DNA of 8,803 nucleotides. Source: Betaproteobacteria bacterium UBA6904. Lineage in GTDB: Bacteria; Pseudomonadota; Gammaproteobacteria; Burkholderiales; SG8-39. The position numbers and the translations under genes are program-made. Positions 6,587 to 8,803 of the stretch are shown piece after piece (the stretch's first letter is position 1; every line of letters begins with the position of its first letter). The stretch is from NCBI GenBank assembly GCA_002451175.1, contig DKBI01000233.1, forward strand, positions 315-9,117. The letters run 5' to 3'. The notes under the pieces are model-generated. The model did not search any database and was not told the origin of the DNA. It saw only the letters and a program-made list of their open reading frames with translations.

Positions 6587-6614
6587 ATTATATGGGCGAT
6601 GCTTTGATTGTCAA
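6587..6614 (-). promoter_or_regulatory. Sigma-70 consensus promoter of phaP
   Basis: On the minus strand, TTGACA (complement of 6609-6614) and TATAAT (complement of 6587-6592) are separated by 16 bp. Both hexamers match consensus 6 of 6. Transcription should begin near 6580, giving a leader of about 59 bases before the phaP ATG, with the ribosome binding site near its end. So strong a core promoter, bracketed by operator-like repeats, suggests control by a repressor. Confidence 0.85.
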
Positions 6615-6617
6615 GGA

Positions 6618-6631
6618 CTTTGTGCGGTGCA
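6618..6631. promoter_or_regulatory. Putative PhaR operator, upstream copy
   Basis: CTTTGTGCGGTGCA, with core TGC-GGT-GCA, lies immediately upstream of the phaP -35 hexamer. It is in the same orientation as the copy at 6564-6577 and 54 bp from it, about five helical turns. Two such sites around one promoter would suit a dimeric or tetrameric repressor such as PhaR. Confidence 0.45.
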
Positions 6632-6740
6632 CCATATTAGGATGTTGTGATGCATCAAGCACCCCGAGAACTCTTCTCGAGACTCTCCAAGCGTATGAAA
6701 CGGCAGGAGAATCGAGTTTTCAGGCCGGGCTTGTCTGTGA

Positions 6741-6764
6741 TACAACAAACGATCGTTTGGTTTA
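6741..6764. promoter_or_regulatory. Palindromic operator of the TetR-family regulator
   Basis: The core CAAACGATCGTTTG (6746-6759) is a perfect 14-bp palindrome. With flanks, the 24-bp element 6741-6764 is symmetric at all but two pairs. It ends 3 bases before the regulator start codon. A weak -10 (TACAAC, 6741-6746, with TTTTCA at 6717-6722) would place the transcription start inside the palindrome. It is probably the autoregulatory site of the downstream TetR protein. Confidence 0.65.
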
Positions 6765-6767
6765 CGG

Positions 6768-7355
6768 ATGGCTGCGAAACCCCTCAGATCCGCGCGCTCG
6801 GACAATCGCCTGCCTGCCGTGCTGGATGCGGCTGCTCGGCGGTTCGCCGAGCGCGGGTACGCCGCCGCCTCCATGCGCGACATCGCCGAAGCCTGCGGCA
6901 TGCTGCCCGGATCGCTCTACTACCACTTCGCGGCCAAGGAAGACTTGCTGGTTGCCGTCTATGGCGCGGGCGTCGAGCAGCTCAGCGCTGCCGTGCGGGG
7001 CGCGGTGGAGAAGGAAACTGCGCCGTGGGCGCGTCTCGAGGCGGCCTGCGCCGCACATCTGGAAGCGCTGCTCGAGCACGGCGATTACGCGCAGGTTCTC
7101 GTCCGCGTGCTGCCCGTGGACGTGCCGAATGCCGCGGCGCGCCTGAAGGCGCTGCGCGCCGATTACGAGCGGGTGTTTCGCGATCAGATCCGCGATCTGC
7201 CGCTGCCGCCAGGCACGGATCGCAGCGCGCTGCGCCTGATGCTGCTCGGCGCGCTCAACTGGTCGCGGTTCTGGTTCGTCGAGAAGGGACGCGAGACGCC
7301 GCGGAGCCTGGCGCGAAAATTCGTGCACCTGTTGGAGGAGTCGCTGCATGCCTGA
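6768..7355 (+). CDS. TetR/AcrR-family transcriptional regulator
   Basis: A 195-residue one-component repressor. The N-terminal helix-turn-helix occupies about residues 15-60: VLDAAARRFAERGYAAAS, then MRDIAEACGMLPGSLYYHF and KEDLLVAVY, which is the TetR signature. The C-terminal ligand and dimer domain contains MLLGALNWSRFWF (158-170). That resembles the LLGALNW segment of TetR regulators of acyl-CoA and steroid catabolism such as KstR2, so an acyl-CoA effector is plausible but unproven. No Shine-Dalgarno precedes the ATG at 6768, and the predicted leader is very short, so initiation may be near-leaderless. The gene overlaps the cobalamin-binding subunit gene by 8 bases and is therefore in the operon it presumably controls. 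It faces away from phaP. Confidence 0.92.
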   Translation: MAAKPLRSARSDNRLPAVLDAAARRFAERGYAAASMRDIAEACGMLPGSLYYHFAAKEDLLVAVYGAGVEQLSAAVRGAVEKETAPWARLEAACAAHLEALLEHGDYAQVLVRVLPVDVPNAAARLKALRADYERVFRDQIRDLPLPPGTDRSALRLMLLGALNWSRFWFVEKGRETPRSLARKFVHLLEESLHA

Positions 7356-7773
7356 CCGACCGCCGAAAGTCATCGTCACCAAGATCGGGCTCGACGGGCA
7401 CGATCGCGGCAGCCGCATCGTCGCCGCCTTCCTGCGCGATGCCGGCATGGAAGTCGTCTACACGCCGCCGTGGCAGCAGATCGCCAGCGTCGTGAAGCTG
7501 GCGATCGAAGAGGACGCCGACGTCCTCGGCATCTCGTCGCTCGCCACCGACCACCTGCTGGTGCCCAAGCTGATGACCGCGCTGCGCGACGCGGGCGCCG
7601 GCGACGTGCAGGTCATCGTGGGCGGCATCGTGCCGGCGGACGACGAGGCCGCGTTGATGGCCGCGGGCGTCGCGCGCGTGTTCCATCCCGGATCCTCGTT
7701 GCACGAGATTGCGGACACCGTGCGCGCGCTGGCCCAGGCGGGACGTGCGACGCGATCGGGCGTGCCGTCATGA
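7348..7773 (+). CDS. Cobalamin-binding small subunit of an acyl-CoA mutase
   Basis: A 141-residue stand-alone B12-binding domain, equivalent to the C-terminus of methylmalonyl-CoA mutase and to the small subunits IcmB and HcmB. The base-off/His-on motif is Asp16-x-His18-x-x-Gly21 in [10 protein letters not shown], with His18 the lower cobalt ligand and Lys12 and Asp16 at the positions of MCM Lys604 and Asp608. SSL at 63-65 and GGIVP at 92-96 complete the nucleotide-loop binding signature. In the SSLAxxH stretch the usual Gly-Gly or Ala-Gly is Thr67-Asp68. GGAGGAG at 7334-7340 is a strong ribosome binding site 7 bases before the ATG at 7348. The start lies inside the regulator gene end, and the stop overlaps the large-subunit start (ATGA). 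It should pair with that subunit to carry adenosylcobalamin. Confidence 0.93.
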   Translation: MPDRPPKVIVTKIGLDGHDRGSRIVAAFLRDAGMEVVYTPPWQQIASVVKLAIEEDADVLGISSLATDHLLVPKLMTALRDAGAGDVQVIVGGIVPADDEAALMAAGVARVFHPGSSLHEIADTVRALAQAGRATRSGVPS

Positions 7774-8803
7774 ACGAGCCGCTCCGCCCCTGGACCGACG
7801 ACCTCGCGCAGGGCGAGGCGCGGTGGACGCAGGAGTACGCCGCCGCGGCGCCCGTCGGCGGCCGCGTCGAGAATCGCTCCGGCATCGAGATCAAGCCGCT
7901 GTACACGCCGCGCGACCGCGGCGACGCGTCGTACGCGGGCGCGCTCGGCTTCCCGGGCGCCTATCCCTTCACGCGCGGCATCTATGCATCGATGCACCGG
8001 GGCCGCGCCTGGACACAGCGCCAGCTCATCGGACTGGGCGTTCCGGAGGACTACAACGCGCGGCTCAGGGATCTCCTGGCGCACGGCGCGACGGCCATCT
8101 CGCTGATTCCCTGCAACTCGGTGTTCCGCGGCTACGACGCCGACGAAGTCGACGAGGAGCTGCTGGGCACCTGCGGCACGGTCGTCAACACGGTCGAGGA
8201 CATGGAGCGCGCGCTCGAGGGCGTGCCGCTGGAGCGCCTGTCGTGCGCGCTCAACGACCCGTCGCCGTTCACGCTGCTCGCCATGGTGCTGGCGGTCGCG
8301 CGGCGCCGCGGGATCGACTGGAACCGCATCACGGGCACGTCGAACCAGAGCGATTGCATTTCGCATTTCGTCGCCAACCACATGTTCTTCCGGATTGCCC
8401 TGCCGGGCGCGCGGCGCGTCATCGTCGATCACATCGCGTTCGCCAACGAGCGGGTGCCGCGCTGGAATCCGCTGTCGGTGGTCGGGCAGCACATGCAGCA
8501 GGCGGGCGCGACGCCCGCCGAGGCGATGGCGTTCACGCTGTCGTCCGCGCTGCAGTACGCCGAGGACTGCATTGCGCGCGGCCTCGATCCGGACGTTTTC
8601 CTGCCGCGTTTCACGTTCTTCTTCGACATCTCGATCAGTTTCTTCGAGGAGGTGGCGAAATTCCGCGCCGGCCGCCGGATCTGGGCGCGGCTCGCCCGCG
8701 AGCGGCTCGGCGCGCGCGACCCGCGGTCCTGGCGCTTCAAGTTCCACGCGCAGACCTCGGGCGTCGATCTGACGCGGCAGCAGCCGCTCAACAACATCGC
8801 GCG
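7770..8803 (+). CDS. Acyl-CoA mutase large (catalytic) subunit, atypical; truncated by window end
   Basis: The first 344 residues of a methylmalonyl-CoA mutase-family TIM-barrel subunit; the gene continues past the window. The fold is clear from [21 protein letters not shown] (65-85), FRGYDAD (119-125), [17 protein letters not shown] (142-158), HMQQAGAT (241-248), [15 protein letters not shown] (291-305) and [17 protein letters not shown] (326-342). Compared with P. shermanii MCM, Tyr75, Met78, Arg82, Thr85, Arg87, Ser114, His244, Arg283, His328 and Gln330 are kept (as Tyr72, Met75, Arg79, Thr82, Arg84, Ser111, His241, Arg280, His326, Gln328). Tyr89 is Leu86, Asp118 is Cys115, His122 is Phe119, Ser164 is Ala160, Thr166 is Asn162, and Arg207 is Ala202 or Asn203 depending on one gap. 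The start is the ATGA overlap with the small subunit. Two separate subunits recall ICM and HCM, but the acyl-pocket residues fit neither. The family is sure; the substrate is unknown. Confidence 0.9.
   Translation, partial: MNEPLRPWTDDLAQGEARWTQEYAAAAPVGGRVENRSGIEIKPLYTPRDRGDASYAGALGFPGAYPFTRGIYASMHRGRAWTQRQLIGLGVPEDYNARLRDLLAHGATAISLIPCNSVFRGYDADEVDEELLGTCGTVVNTVEDMERALEGVPLERLSCALNDPSPFTLLAMVLAVARRRGIDWNRITGTSNQSDCISHFVANHMFFRIALPGARRVIVDHIAFANERVPRWNPLSVVGQHMQQAGATPAEAMAFTLSSALQYAEDCIARGLDPDVFLPRFTFFFDISISFFEEVAKFRAGRRIWARLARERLGARDPRSWRFKFHAQTSGVDLTRQQPLNNIA

Noticed and set aside
5868..6650. 260-codon plus-strand frame opposite phaP
   Set aside because: Antisense of a convincing phasin that has a strong ribosome binding site, promoter and terminator.
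7458..8747. 429-codon minus-strand frame at the right end
   Set aside because: Antisense of the mutase subunits; low-complexity Arg/Ala/Glu composition. The plus strand carries recognisable mutase motifs throughout.

Overview
This is a GC-rich bacterial chromosomal segment, most likely from a betaproteobacterium (Rhodocyclales, Burkholderiales or a relative). Three things point there: the co-oriented gene order hda / HAD-IB phosphatase / pcnB / folK / deoxynucleoside kinase, a divergent purM next to hda, and a PHA-granule phasin of the Phasin_2 type. No integrase, transposase, CRISPR array or phage gene is visible. The window is core-genome housekeeping on the left and an accessory-looking metabolic operon on the right.

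Layout. Positions 6-92 hold a complete tRNA-Leu(CAA) with encoded CCA. Two small unrecognised plus-strand genes follow (157-468 and 633-869). A tight minus-strand block then runs from 4696 down to 871: hda, a SerB-like HAD phosphatase, pcnB, folK and a deoxynucleoside kinase. Three of its four junctions are 4-base stop/start overlaps (ATGA, ATGA, GTGA). The exception, upstream of pcnB, is a 100-bp gap carrying a near-perfect 20-bp palindrome. purM (4793-5827) diverges from hda across a short AT-richer spacer. It converges on the phasin gene phaP (5979-6521, minus), and the spacer between them holds three strong hairpins, one with a U-rich tail that suits termination of phaP.

The phaP promoter (about 6587-6614, minus) matches the sigma-70 consensus at both hexamers with 16-bp spacing. 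It is bracketed by two near-identical 14-bp elements built on TGC-N3-GCA, which look like operators of the PHA-responsive repressor PhaR.

The right end is a plus-strand operon: a TetR-family regulator (6768-7355), a stand-alone cobalamin-binding small subunit (7348-7773), and the large catalytic subunit of an acyl-CoA mutase (7770 to beyond the window end). The genes overlap, and a 14-bp perfect palindrome sits directly before the regulator start, so autoregulation is likely. The mutase is the most interesting part. It keeps the B12 machinery and general catalytic residues of the methylmalonyl-CoA mutase family, but nearly every residue known to contact the acyl group is replaced. It is therefore probably not a methylmalonyl-CoA mutase, and its substrate cannot be named from sequence.
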